31,134 nt of DNA from the NCBI GenBank assembly GCA_910578755.1, contig CAJTSZ010000011.1, positions 1 to 31,134 of the forward strand. Direction: 5' to 3'. Numbering within the stretch: position 1 is the first letter of the stretch; every line of letters begins with the position of its first letter. The position numbers were made by a program, and so were the translations under genes. The notes under the pieces are model-generated. The model searched no databases. It worked only from the letters and a program-made list of their open reading frames with translations, and was not told where the DNA came from. Of the stretch, positions 1 to 7,544 are shown one piece after another. Source of the stretch: an uncultured Oscillospiraceae bacterium. GTDB lineage: Bacteria; Bacillota; Clostridia; Oscillospirales; Ruminococcaceae.

Positions 1-512
1 TGCACCGCTATAGGTTTAGTATGTTGCAAAACTCCAAAAAAGCCATTACCGGGTGCTTTAACCTTGAAAAACCGTGTTAACCCTTGTCAAACGATGGAAG
101 CAACACCATTTTTAAGGGCAGTGAAGCCGTTTCGCTTACCTGCTTTTACAAAAATTTTGGCCCTGTTTGTAAAAATTCTTTTTTTGTAAAAGGCTTATTT
201 TCCATTGCTGTTTTGGCCTTTGCTGGTATATTTCCCCTTGTACACTGAGGGTGTTTTTTTCTGCTGTTATAATAATACACTATTTTGCTCTTTTTGTACA
301 TAAATACCATCATATATGGTGAAATTATTGGGAAAATTGTGGGGAAAAAGCAGGGTTTTCTGACAAATCCTCAAAAAAATTTTCCCTTATGCAGTAGTTT
401 CCTTCTTTTTTTGCACTATGATGTCAGAAGGCAGGCAAAGCATGTTGAAAGCCCCTCGCCTAAAATTAGTATATTTTCCCAAACTACATACATTTTTCAG
501 GAGGCGAAGCAT
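1..512. other. Gene-free AT-rich leader region
   Basis: No convincing gene is seen before the lipoprotein start at 513. An open frame extends upstream from 285, but it lacks a ribosome binding site at its first ATG and its translation resembles no protein, so it is treated as non-coding. The stretch holds a 12-bp perfect inverted repeat (143-154 with 181-192, arms CTTTTACAAAAA and TTTTTGTAAAAG) and many T-runs. The repeat could be the terminator of a gene left of the window, but this is a guess. Confidence 0.5.
445..472 (+). promoter_or_regulatory. Possible sigma-A promoter of the DUF4349 gene
   Basis: TTGAAA at 445-450 and TAGTAT at 467-472 are separated by 16 nt and would start transcription about 35 nt before the ATG at 513. 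The match is fair, not strong; an overlapping TATATT at 19-nt spacing is an alternative -10. Confidence 0.35.
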
Positions 513-1562
513 ATGAAAAAGAACACCTTATCTTCTGTTTTTTCCCACAGTAAAAAAATGGTTACCCTTGCCCTGGCAGGCGCCTTAACCCTTTCCCTGC
601 TTTTTACTGGCTGCGGCAGCAGCAAAAGCTACGCTGCAGGTGACAGCGACTACGCCCCAGCAGCAAACACCAAGCAAAGCTGGGCCTCCTCACCCACGGC
701 TGTAGAGGAAGAAATGGCACAGGATACAGCCGCGGATGACGGCGCCGCCTTAACCGAAGCGGGCCCCAACCAGGTGCTGCAAAACAAAAATGTCAAACTG
801 ATTTGGTTTGCCGACGTTACCATGGAAACCCTGGATTTTGAGCCCCTAATTGCCGGAATAGAGGAAACTGTGGCCCAGTACCAGGGCTATGTGGAAAGCT
901 CCAGCGTCAGCGGCGGGAACCGCTTAACCGGCGGCCGGGACCGCCACTATGCCGATTACACCATCCGCGTCCCCTCCCAACAGCTCAACGGCTTTTTAAA
1001 CCAAATGGGCACCCTAGGCAACATTACTTACCAAAACCTGCGCAGTGAAAATATTACCCTGGAATATGCCGATAATGAAGCCCGCAAAATGACCTTGGAA
1101 TTAGAGGAAAAAAAGCTGATGGAGCTGCTGGAGCAGGCTACCGACCTGGCAGATATTATCCAGCTGGAAAGCCGCCTTTCTGAAATCCACTACCAGCTGG
1201 ACGCCCTTTCCTCCACCCTGCGCAAATACGATGATTTGGTGGATTACAGCACCGTTTACCTCACTGTAAACGAGGTGCAGAAAATTACCGAAACGCCCCT
1301 GACCCTTGGCCAGCGCATTTCCACCGGCTTTTCCGATTCCCTTTATGAGCTGAAAATCCTAGGCGAAAACCTCCTTGTTTTCCTGATTGCCCGCAGCCCT
1401 ATTTTATTGCTGGTTGCTGTGATTGCCGGTTTAATTGTTCTGCTGCTGAAGCGGCTGAACAAGCGCAACAAGGAAAAAATAGCCCAGTATAACGAGCAGC
1501 GCCAAGCGGCCATGAAGGCACAAGCCGAAAACAAAAACCCCAACCCCGATGAAACAAAGTAA
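513..1562 (+). CDS. DUF4349 domain lipoprotein
   Basis: This is a 349-residue membrane-anchored lipoprotein of the DUF4349 family, whose function is unknown. The start at 513 is chosen because AGGAGG lies at 499-504, 8 nt upstream, and the protein then begins with a signal peptide and lipobox LFTGC (Cys34). A low-complexity acidic linker follows (about 40-90), then the DUF4349 domain (about 94-258) with a central predicted coiled coil (about 185-240). One hydrophobic helix (about 288-313) is followed by a Lys/Arg-rich tail, so the protein has a lipid anchor at one end and a transmembrane helix at the other. The gene is monocistronic and closed by a strong terminator. Family assignment is confident; the cellular role is not known. 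Confidence 0.85.
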   Translation: MKKNTLSSVFSHSKKMVTLALAGALTLSLLFTGCGSSKSYAAGDSDYAPAANTKQSWASSPTAVEEEMAQDTAADDGAALTEAGPNQVLQNKNVKLIWFADVTMETLDFEPLIAGIEETVAQYQGYVESSSVSGGNRLTGGRDRHYADYTIRVPSQQLNGFLNQMGTLGNITYQNLRSENITLEYADNEARKMTLELEEKKLMELLEQATDLADIIQLESRLSEIHYQLDALSSTLRKYDDLVDYSTVYLTVNEVQKITETPLTLGQRISTGFSDSLYELKILGENLLVFLIARSPILLLVAVIAGLIVLLLKRLNKRNKEKIAQYNEQRQAAMKAQAENKNPNPDETK

Positions 1563-1584
1563 GCTTTACAGGCGCTTTATTCCA

Positions 1585-1624
1585 CCCCTTACAGCGGGTA
1601 CTTGCTGTAAGGGGTTTCTTTTTT
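1585..1624 (+). terminator. Intrinsic terminator of the DUF4349 gene
   Basis: A perfect 10-bp stem CCCCTTACAG/CTGTAAGGGG (1585-1594 with 1605-1614) is followed by the T-tract TTTCTTTTTT. Confidence 0.9.
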
Positions 1625-2225
1625 GGAGGCATTGGCTGCCTCCAAGCCTTTGCTACTGGGCCTGCGCGGCCCAGAGCCGCGCCCCATTCTTTTGGCGAGA
1701 AAAGAATGGGGAAAGAAACAGCAATTCAGCGGGTATTCCCGCTGAATTGGCAGCAAGTTCGCAAAGCGAACTTGTGACCCCATGCTGTGGGGCTGGCCTG
1801 CCCAAAAGTAGGGGCGGCATTCCCGCTAATGCTAAGCCAAAGGCACTGGCCTTTAACCGTTAGAACCCGCAAATTGAGTAATGCCGAGCGCAGGCGAGGC
1901 TACTAAGCGGGAATTTTGCCCCCTCCTTTGGGTAAAACTGGTGTTGCGCTGGGGAGTGTTCCTTATGAAATGGTTATGTAGCTTGACTACAACCTATTAA
2001 AATGAAAACACTCCCCAAGCATCACCAGCCGCCGCTTATTGAGAGGCACAGACAAATAATGGGTATCCGTAGGGCGGAACCCTCGGCGACTTTCTTTTCC
2101 ATATTTCTTTCTTCGTAGAAAGAAATATGGTCAGGGTGTGGGGCTGAAAGCCCCAACAGCACAGGCTTGGAAGTAGCCAAACACTTACAAAAGAAACACA
2201 AGCTGGGCATAGCCCCCATAACTTT
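1623..2225. other. Gene-free island of many perfect hairpins
   Basis: This stretch between two plus-strand genes has no credible gene but holds a series of stems. They are 1623-1630/1638-1645 (8 bp), 1656-1662/1668-1674 (7 bp), 1682-1693/1700-1711 (12 bp), 1722-1733/1738-1749 (12 bp), 1754-1762/1766-1774 (9 bp), 1778-1782/1788-1792 (5 bp), a long nested hairpin 1939-2028, 2099-2112/2117-2130 (14 bp, TCGT loop) and 2139-2145/2149-2155 (7 bp). Most loops are 3-7 nt. Short open frames cross it on both strands, but they run through the palindromes and lack ribosome binding sites. It may be a structured RNA, or a patchwork of dispersed repeat sequence. No known RNA family was recognised. Confidence 0.6.
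1939..2028. repeat. 90-nt nested long hairpin
   Basis: The ends 1939-1960 and 2007-2028 form an imperfect stem of about 19 pairs: CTGGTG with CACCAG, then TGC with GCA, an internal 3x3 loop, and the perfect 10-bp run GGGGAGTGTT/AACACTCCCC (1951-1960/2007-2016). Inside the apical region a second stem pairs GGTT and GTAG with CTAC and AACC around the loop CTTGA. It is the longest structure in the island. Confidence 0.6.
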
Positions 2226-2229
2226 TCCC

Positions 2230-2258
2230 TTGCTTTTTCCTATCCCTTACTTTATCAT
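2230..2258 (+). promoter_or_regulatory. Possible sigma-A promoter of the mscS gene
   Basis: TTGCTT at 2230-2235 and TATCAT at 2253-2258 have a 17-nt spacer and lie about 50 nt before the ATG at 2310. Each hexamer deviates from consensus. Confidence 0.35.
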
Positions 2259-2309
2259 GGATATGGAAGTTTTAATCTGCTTACTACTGCAACATGGAGG
2301 AATTATTTT

Positions 2310-3383
2310 ATGCTTTCTGTTATCCGCAACCTAATTATTACATACCAAGGCTTGTTCCGCTTTTTGGGCGCAGCCCTGGCTTTGGCTGTGCTTTGGGGGT
2401 TAAAGGGGCCCCTGGCCAATTTAATTACAAGCCTGGTGATTAAAACCGTAAACCGCCGCCGCACCCTTATGGAGCCCAAAAACATCCGCTATGTGCTCAC
2501 CCCTTTGCGGGCGCTGATTGTGGCGCTGGGTATTTTTATCATCCTGCCCTTGTTCGGCTACCCCATACAAGCCAATATGCTCCTGTACAAGGCCCTGCGC
2601 ATTGCCGTTTTGGCCATTGCTTCCTGGATGCTAACCCGCTTGTGGGACTGCACTGCCGAACTGCTGTTTTCCATGAACGATACATTAAGCCAGCAGCTGA
2701 GCATTAACCTGAGCAAAACCTTGATTACCTTTTTCCGCAAGGCTGTTAAGGTTTTAATTATTGCCCTTGCCGCGGTTGCTATTTTATCCGAAACCGGCGC
2801 CAATGTTACCGCGCTGATTACCGGCCTTGGCCTTGGCGGCTTGACCTTTGCCCTTGCCGCCCAAGATACGGCCGCCAACCTGTTCAGCGGCCTGATTATC
2901 CTTATTGACCGCCCCTTTGCCGTGGATGATTGGATACAAACCCCCGCCATTGAAGGCGTTGTGGAGGATATTACCTTCCGCAGCAGCCGCATCCGCACCT
3001 TTTCCAACTCCCTGGTTATTGTGCCCAACTCCACACTGACCAGCCAGCCTATTACCAACTGGAGCCGCATGGAAAAACGGAAGGTTTCCTGCTCCATTGG
3101 GGTAGAGTACGGCGCTGCTGCCAGCCAGCTGGAAAGCTGTGTCAACCACATTACCCAAATGCTGGAGGAAAATGAAAATGTTGTGCCTGGCAGCGCTGTG
3201 GTAAACTTTGAAGCCTTTGGGGACAGCAGCCTGGAAATTGCCATTGCCTATTTTACCAAAACAACGGCTTTCAGCGAATACCAAAAAGTAAAAGAACAAG
3301 TGAATTTTGCAATTATGGCCATTGTGGAAAAGGAGGGCCTCTCCTTTGCTTACCCCACCCAAACAATTCACCTGAGCAAATAA
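2310..3383 (+). CDS. MscS-family mechanosensitive ion channel
   Basis: This is a 357-residue small-conductance mechanosensitive channel of the MscS family, an inner-membrane pore that opens on membrane tension to release osmolytes during hypo-osmotic shock. The start is supported by GGAGG at 2296-2300, 9 nt before the ATG. Hydrophobic helices lie at about 13-45, 62-82 and 91-112, followed by the Gly/Ala-rich pore helix at about 163-197 (LGLGGLTFALAAQDTAANLF). The beta domain follows with the typical DRPFAVDDWI and VPNSTL motifs (about 200-245), then the C-terminal cytoplasmic vestibule. Length and order fit the family. The gene stands alone and has its own terminator. Confidence 0.93.
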   Translation: MLSVIRNLIITYQGLFRFLGAALALAVLWGLKGPLANLITSLVIKTVNRRRTLMEPKNIRYVLTPLRALIVALGIFIILPLFGYPIQANMLLYKALRIAVLAIASWMLTRLWDCTAELLFSMNDTLSQQLSINLSKTLITFFRKAVKVLIIALAAVAILSETGANVTALITGLGLGGLTFALAAQDTAANLFSGLIILIDRPFAVDDWIQTPAIEGVVEDITFRSSRIRTFSNSLVIVPNSTLTSQPITNWSRMEKRKVSCSIGVEYGAAASQLESCVNHITQMLEENENVVPGSAVVNFEAFGDSSLEIAIAYFTKTTAFSEYQKVKEQVNFAIMAIVEKEGLSFAYPTQTIHLSK

Positions 3384-3407
3384 TGCCAGGCCTGCCGGTT
3401 TATGTAC

Positions 3408-3442
3408 AAATTCCCCCTGCCTGAAAGGCAGGGGGAATTTTT
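3408..3442 (+). terminator. Intrinsic terminator of mscS
   Basis: A perfect 14-bp stem AAATTCCCCCTGCC/GGCAGGGGGAATTT (3408-3421 with 3427-3440, loop TGAAA) ends in a run of five T. Confidence 0.9.
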
Positions 3443-3463
3443 CCACCCTCCCTTCAATACAAT
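3435..3463 (+). promoter_or_regulatory. Candidate sigma-E promoter of spoVB
   Basis: GAATTTT (3435-3441) and AATACAAT (3456-3463) are separated by 14 nt. They match the Bacillus sigma-E consensus (kmATATT, N14-15, CATACAnT) at all but one position in each element. spoVB is sigma-E dependent in B. subtilis, which fits. The -35 lies on the 3' arm of the mscS terminator. A weak sigma-A-like alternative (TTGTAC 3467, TATAAA 3492, 19-nt spacer) also exists. Confidence 0.35.
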
Positions 3464-3512
3464 TAGTTGTACACTTTCACTGCCTTGGCGGTATAAATTT
3501 GGAGGGAAGGTT

Positions 3513-5060
3513 TTGCGTATTAAAAAGGACTCTGTATTATACTCTTCGGCCCTGTTGGCTGTATCCTCTGTTATTTTACAGCTTTTGGGCTTTATCTACC
3601 GGATTATTTTGGGGCGGGCAGCCGGGCCCCAGGTAATTGCTGTCCACGGTTTGGTAATGTCCGCCTACAATGTGGTGCTTTCCTGCACCTTAACGGGCAT
3701 TGCCTTTTCTGTTTCCCGCATTGCGGCAAAATACCAGGCCTTAGGCAGCGGGCGTTCCATTCCGCGGCTGATTTCTGCTTCCCTTGGGTTATTTTTGCTT
3801 CTGTTTTCCCTGTTGGCCCTGCCCTTTGGGTTTTTTCGGGACTTTTTTGCTCAAACCATATTAGGGAACGGGGAAACTGCCCAGGCCCTGCTGCTTTTGG
3901 TGCCCTGCCTGTTTTTAACCGGTTTTGAAAACGTACACAAGGCTTATTTTTACGGCACCCAGTTTACCCTGCCCCCTATGGTATCCGAAACTTTGGAAAT
4001 GTGCCTGCGCATTGGCTGCGCCCTGCTTTTGTTCCATCTCTTTGGCGTACCCTCCCCCGGGGGGGCCGCGGCCCTGATTGTGCTGGGTATGGTGCTTAGC
4101 GAGGTAGTTAGCGCCTCCTTCCTCACTATTGTTTACCGGATCCACCGCCGCCGGCTTACTGGCCAGGACGCTGTTCCCTTAAAACAGGTTTTAGGGGATA
4201 TTGCCGGCATGGCCTTGCCTGTTTCCCTTTCCACCTTGATTAGCCGGGTGCTTTCCTCCGCCAATACCGTGCTTATCCCCCGTACCCTTATGCTTTCCGG
4301 CGCAACCCAGCAGGCCGCTATGGAAACCTTTGGCACCCTTTCCGGCATGACACTGCCCATGCTGCTTTTGCCCTCCGCTTTCCTTTCCCCTTTGATTACT
4401 GTGCTTACCCCCAAATTTTCCGCGGCGGCAGCTTTGCGCAATTCCCGAGAAATTAAGCGGAAATCCGCCAAAGCCCTGCACTGTGTGGGGCTCATTGGTT
4501 TTCCTGCCCTTGCCGTTATTTTATGCTTTGGCCGGTTTTTGGCCCAGCTGCTGTACAAAAACGAAAACGCCGCCAATTTCCTCTTCCCTTTAGCCCTAAT
4601 TACCCTCTTAGGTTTTTACTATGTGGTGTGCGAAAGCATTTTAGAGGGGATTGGCCTGCAAAAACGCTGCTCGGTTTTAGCGGTTTCCGCCACATTTTTT
4701 GGCGTGTGCGTTACCTGGGTGGTGGGGGGAATTTTACGCCTTGGCATTTTAGGTTACCTTACCGGGGAACTGGTTTCCTCCATTGCAGGGCTGGCTATTT
4801 CCCTGTTTTGGGTAAAAAAAGAGACAGGGCTGCAATTCCGCTGGCAAAATTGGGTGGGCATCCCCCTGCTGGCCTCTGCCCTTTGTATTTTTACCGTTCG
4901 CCCTGTCTTTTTATTTTTTACCGGCAGCGGCGTTTCCCCGCTGCTGTGCTTTGCCTTCTGTGTTTCCCTGTTTGCCCTGCTGTATTCCTTGTGCCTGCGC
5001 CTTTTGGGCGTCAACTACCCTGCTTATTTAAGCAGCTTGCGGGACAACAGTGTAGGTTAA
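3513..5060 (+). CDS. spoVB: SpoVB-type lipid-linked oligosaccharide flippase
   Basis: This is a 515-residue polytopic membrane protein of the MOP flippase superfamily, SpoVB/polysaccharide biosynthesis branch. In B. subtilis SpoVB is needed for spore cortex synthesis in the mother cell. The TTG start at 3513 is chosen because GGAGGG (3501-3506) lies 6 nt upstream and the frame then begins with the family-typical short basic stretch (RIKKDS) and first helix. About 12-14 hydrophobic helices can be read, and the N-terminal half carries the conserved GFIYRIILGRAAGP segment. A longer frame reaching 3402 would run through the mscS terminator and is rejected. The gene is convergent with galM, only 6 nt apart. 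A related flippase with another substrate (MurJ or Wzx type) is the alternative. Confidence 0.82.
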   Translation: MRIKKDSVLYSSALLAVSSVILQLLGFIYRIILGRAAGPQVIAVHGLVMSAYNVVLSCTLTGIAFSVSRIAAKYQALGSGRSIPRLISASLGLFLLLFSLLALPFGFFRDFFAQTILGNGETAQALLLLVPCLFLTGFENVHKAYFYGTQFTLPPMVSETLEMCLRIGCALLLFHLFGVPSPGGAAALIVLGMVLSEVVSASFLTIVYRIHRRRLTGQDAVPLKQVLGDIAGMALPVSLSTLISRVLSSANTVLIPRTLMLSGATQQAAMETFGTLSGMTLPMLLLPSAFLSPLITVLTPKFSAAAALRNSREIKRKSAKALHCVGLIGFPALAVILCFGRFLAQLLYKNENAANFLFPLALITLLGFYYVVCESILEGIGLQKRCSVLAVSATFFGVCVTWVVGGILRLGILGYLTGELVSSIAGLAISLFWVKKETGLQFRWQNWVGIPLLASALCIFTVRPVFLFFTGSGVSPLLCFAFCVSLFALLYSLCLRLLGVNYPAYLSSLRDNSVG

Positions 5061-5066
5061 TTTACA

Positions 5067-6125
5067 CTACAACCCTTTTTCCACACCAAACCCGTAGGCA
5101 GTGATGTGGTGGTACAGCTCCCCGGCCCGCAGTACCACCCTTGGGAAATTGGTATGCGCCATGGCATTGGGGTAGTGCTGTGTTTCCAGGCAGAGGCCGC
5201 TGTTTTTTTCATAGCTGCCGCCATCCTTTGGTGTTACATTGCAGGTATGTATAAAATTTGCCGTGTACAGCTGCATTCCCGGTTGGGTGGTATACACATT
5301 CATAGTAATGCCGGTTTTTGGGCCCAGGACCTCCGCTGCAAGTATAAAGGCGCCCTCCAAATTCCCCAGCACATAGTTGTGGTCGTAGCCGCTGCCGTTT
5401 TTCAGCTGCACATCTTCCTGGTTGATGTCCCTGCCAATGGCCTTTGGCTGGCGGAAATCCATGGGGGTACCCTCCACCGGCAAAATGCTGCCTGTAGGCA
5501 AACATTCCGGGTCATTTTCTGTAAAGGCCCCGCTGTGGATGCAGAGGCGGTGGTCCAAAATGGTGCCGCTGTGGTGGCCGTTGAGGTTAAAATAGGTGTG
5601 GTTGGTCAGGTTAATTACTGTATCCTGGTCACAAAGGGCGTTGTACTCGATGTTCAGTTGGTTTTCCTCATCCAGGGAATATGCCACGCTTACCAGCAAT
5701 GTTCCCGGATACCCCTCCTCCCCGTTGGGGCTGAGGTAGGAAAAAATAACCCCTTCCTGGGTGGCTGTGTGGTTCCACAGCCGGTGGTCAAAGCCCCTAT
5801 TTCCCCCGTGGAGATGATTGCTGCCGTTGTTGACAGCCAACTGGTACTCCCTGCCGCCAAGGGTAAACACACCCTTTCCAATGCGGTTGGCATGGCGGCC
5901 GGGCACTGCCCCAAGGCAGGCTGTTTGCTTTTCGTAATCTGCCGCATTGGCGCAGCCTAGGGCTACGTCGGTGAGTTCGCCGTTTTTATTGGGTACCCAA
6001 AGGGAAACAACGGAGGCGCCAAAGTTTGTCAGCTCCACTTTACAGCCCGCCTCATTGGTAATGGTGTATAATACGGCCTCCTCCCCAGTGGAAATGGTTC
6101 CAAAAGTTTTTTTTGTAATGTTCAT
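5067..6125 (-). CDS. galM: Aldose 1-epimerase (galactose mutarotase)
   Basis: This enzyme interconverts alpha and beta anomers of aldoses such as galactose and feeds the Leloir pathway in the cytoplasm. The 352-residue length from the ATG at 6125 matches the family, and MNITKKTFGTI is the usual kind of N-terminus. Alternative in-frame starts at 6170 (ATG) and 6176 (TTG) add up to 17 residues that do not look like the family, though 6170 has a good AAGGAAG. Visible motifs are NHLHGGNRGFD near the N-terminal third, the catalytic-histidine segment LTNHTYFNLNGH, and the C-terminal LCLETQHYP holding the catalytic Glu. No galactose genes lie nearby, so its substrate context is open. Confidence 0.92.
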   Translation of the reverse strand: MNITKKTFGTISTGEEAVLYTITNEAGCKVELTNFGASVVSLWVPNKNGELTDVALGCANAADYEKQTACLGAVPGRHANRIGKGVFTLGGREYQLAVNNGSNHLHGGNRGFDHRLWNHTATQEGVIFSYLSPNGEEGYPGTLLVSVAYSLDEENQLNIEYNALCDQDTVINLTNHTYFNLNGHHSGTILDHRLCIHSGAFTENDPECLPTGSILPVEGTPMDFRQPKAIGRDINQEDVQLKNGSGYDHNYVLGNLEGAFILAAEVLGPKTGITMNVYTTQPGMQLYTANFIHTCNVTPKDGGSYEKNSGLCLETQHYPNAMAHTNFPRVVLRAGELYHHITAYGFGVEKGL

Positions 6126-6214
6126 TGCTGCCCACGCCCTTCCTTTCTTGCTGATGTATTTTTCGGCCATCCCCAAACTTCCTTATTTTTCAGGGGTAAG
6201 CTCTTCTATTTTAG

Positions 6215-6243
6215 TACAGGCCGCCTGTAACAGGCGGCCTGTA
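6215..6243. terminator. 13-bp inverted repeat between two minus-strand genes
   Basis: TACAGGCCGCCTG (6215-6227) and CAGGCGGCCTGTA (6231-6243) form a perfect 13-bp stem with a TAA loop. It follows the minus-strand gene ending at 6285 but lacks a T-tract on that strand; the T-rich flank lies on the plus side. It may still separate that gene from galM. Confidence 0.5.
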
Positions 6244-6284
6244 TTTATTTTACTTTTTAATTGCCTATATAATTTCAGATGCTT

Positions 6285-6830
6285 CTACTGCACCCTGCGG
6301 AACAGCCGCTTGCGCAAAACGTGAACATAGGCGTAGGTGATGCGGGAAAGGGCAAAGTCAAAGGTGAGAAACACTAAGTTCCCCATAGCCAAGGTGACCA
6401 ACAGGGTATATTTGCCAAAGGTGCCCATTTCTTCTAAAATTTCCGTTAAACCAAATAGGTTAATAATAACCCAGTAGCTACACACAATAGCCACATTAAA
6501 CACCGCAAGCTTTATTAAGTATTGCAGGGGCCGCCACTTTATTTTGTCCAGCTTCCCTTTTACAATGGGGTAAAAGCCAAAAAAGCCAATAAACATCATG
6601 GCGGCCTCCTTATCGGGGCACATAAACAAGGATAAAATAGAAACCGCCGCATACACAAGGGTTGCCGTTTGTATGCCGTTTTCCACAACCACCACAATAA
6701 GAAGAATGCCTGCCAGGGATGGCAGGGCAAAGGTTGCAAAGGGGATCATCCCAGTCATAAACATAAGCAGCAGGCACAGCGCGGAGGAAAGGCCCCCCAC
6801 GGCCACCTGTGTGCTTTTTCTTATTTTCAT
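6285..6830 (-). CDS. Small polytopic membrane protein, ECF S-component-like
   Basis: This 181-residue protein has about five or six hydrophobic helices and a short basic N-terminus (MKIRKSTQVAVGGLSSAL) that resembles substrate-binding S components of energy-coupling factor transporters. The match is by general appearance, not by a diagnostic motif. The start is supported by GAGAGGCG 5 nt before the ATG. It lies 25 nt downstream of the J-domain gene, so both are probably on one mRNA. No ECF ATPase or T component is nearby. If it is an S component, the ligand cannot be told. Confidence 0.6.
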   Translation of the reverse strand: MKIRKSTQVAVGGLSSALCLLLMFMTGMIPFATFALPSLAGILLIVVVVENGIQTATLVYAAVSILSLFMCPDKEAAMMFIGFFGFYPIVKGKLDKIKWRPLQYLIKLAVFNVAIVCSYWVIINLFGLTEILEEMGTFGKYTLLVTLAMGNLVFLTFDFALSRITYAYVHVLRKRLFRRVQ

Positions 6831-6855
6831 AGTTCGCCTCTCTTATTTTCCCTGC

Positions 6856-7479
6856 TTAGCAGCAAAAATCGCCGCACATACAGTCGCAGCAGCAGTCCGC
6901 GCACATAAAGCCGGCACACAAATCGCAGGGGGTACAGCCCACCATACTGGTGGTGTAACCGCCGTAGCTGCTGCCTGCCGGGCGGCCGGTATTGCGCTGC
7001 CAGGCCATTTGGCTTAGGGCCTCTTGGTATTCTGCGTTGCCCGGGCTTAGCTGCACCGCCTTTGCAATGCAGCGGTAAGCCTCATCCAGCCAGCCCTTGC
7101 TGTACTGCACATTGCCCTTTAAAAAGTACCACTCGCCGCTGCGGCTTTGGGCTGGCACGCCGTCCAGCAGCTCCTCTGCCTCCACCATACGCCGCTGCAT
7201 AATCAGCCGCCGGATGTCGCTGAACTGCCCGCTGTCCTGGCTGCTGTAACTTCCTTGGCTGCCATAGCTGCGGGCATTTGCGCTGCTGCCCTGCTTACGC
7301 TGCCTCTGAACCATATCGTAAGCCTCGTTAATCTGCTTCATTTTTTCCTGGGCCAAATCCGCCAGGGGATTATTTACGTAATTATCTGGGTGGTATTTTC
7401 TTGCAAGGCTGTGGTATGCCGCTTTTACCTCTTCATCTGTGGCATCCGGCACAACTCCTAACACTTTATATGGGTCCAT
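6856..7479 (-). CDS. J-domain protein with Cys-rich tail
   Basis: This 207-residue protein carries a complete N-terminal J domain (about 2-63) with the HPD motif at 30-32, which in this family stimulates the ATPase of an Hsp70. There is no Gly/Phe region or DnaJ zinc finger. A Ser/Gln-rich linker (about 64-85) is followed by a helical, TPR-like part (about 88-165). The last 26 residues hold 11 cysteines (for example CADCCCDCMCGDFCC), a possible metal site or membrane-anchor/acylation site. The start has GGGAGG upstream. It sits 65 nt after a DUF5685 gene, and the two probably act together; the client is unknown. Confidence 0.85.
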   Translation of the reverse strand: MDPYKVLGVVPDATDEEVKAAYHSLARKYHPDNYVNNPLADLAQEKMKQINEAYDMVQRQRKQGSSANARSYGSQGSYSSQDSGQFSDIRRLIMQRRMVEAEELLDGVPAQSRSGEWYFLKGNVQYSKGWLDEAYRCIAKAVQLSPGNAEYQEALSQMAWQRNTGRPAGSSYGGYTTSMVGCTPCDLCAGFMCADCCCDCMCGDFCC

Positions 7480-7544
7480 ATTTTCCTCCCTGGCTTTTCC
7501 ACATTCTTCTGTTAAACCTGCTGAAAGTTCTTCTTTTATTTTGC

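Noticed and set aside
240..273. TTGTAC...TATAAT near 236-273 as a promoter
   Set aside because: The spacing of 24 nt is far too long for sigma-A.
1549..1863. 104-codon plus-strand frame over the first hairpin island
   Set aside because: It overlaps the lipoprotein end and its terminator and runs through several palindromes; no ribosome binding site.
2558..3446. Long minus-strand open frames opposite mscS
   Set aside because: They are antisense shadows of a gene with clear MscS motifs, lack ribosome binding sites and give low-complexity protein.
5049..5068. AGTGTA/TACACT hairpin between spoVB and galM as a terminator
   Set aside because: Only 6 bp, overlaps both stop regions and has no T-tract on either strand.
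5106..5960. 284-codon plus-strand frame opposite galM
   Set aside because: It mirrors the codon bias of galM; no start signal and no protein-like features.
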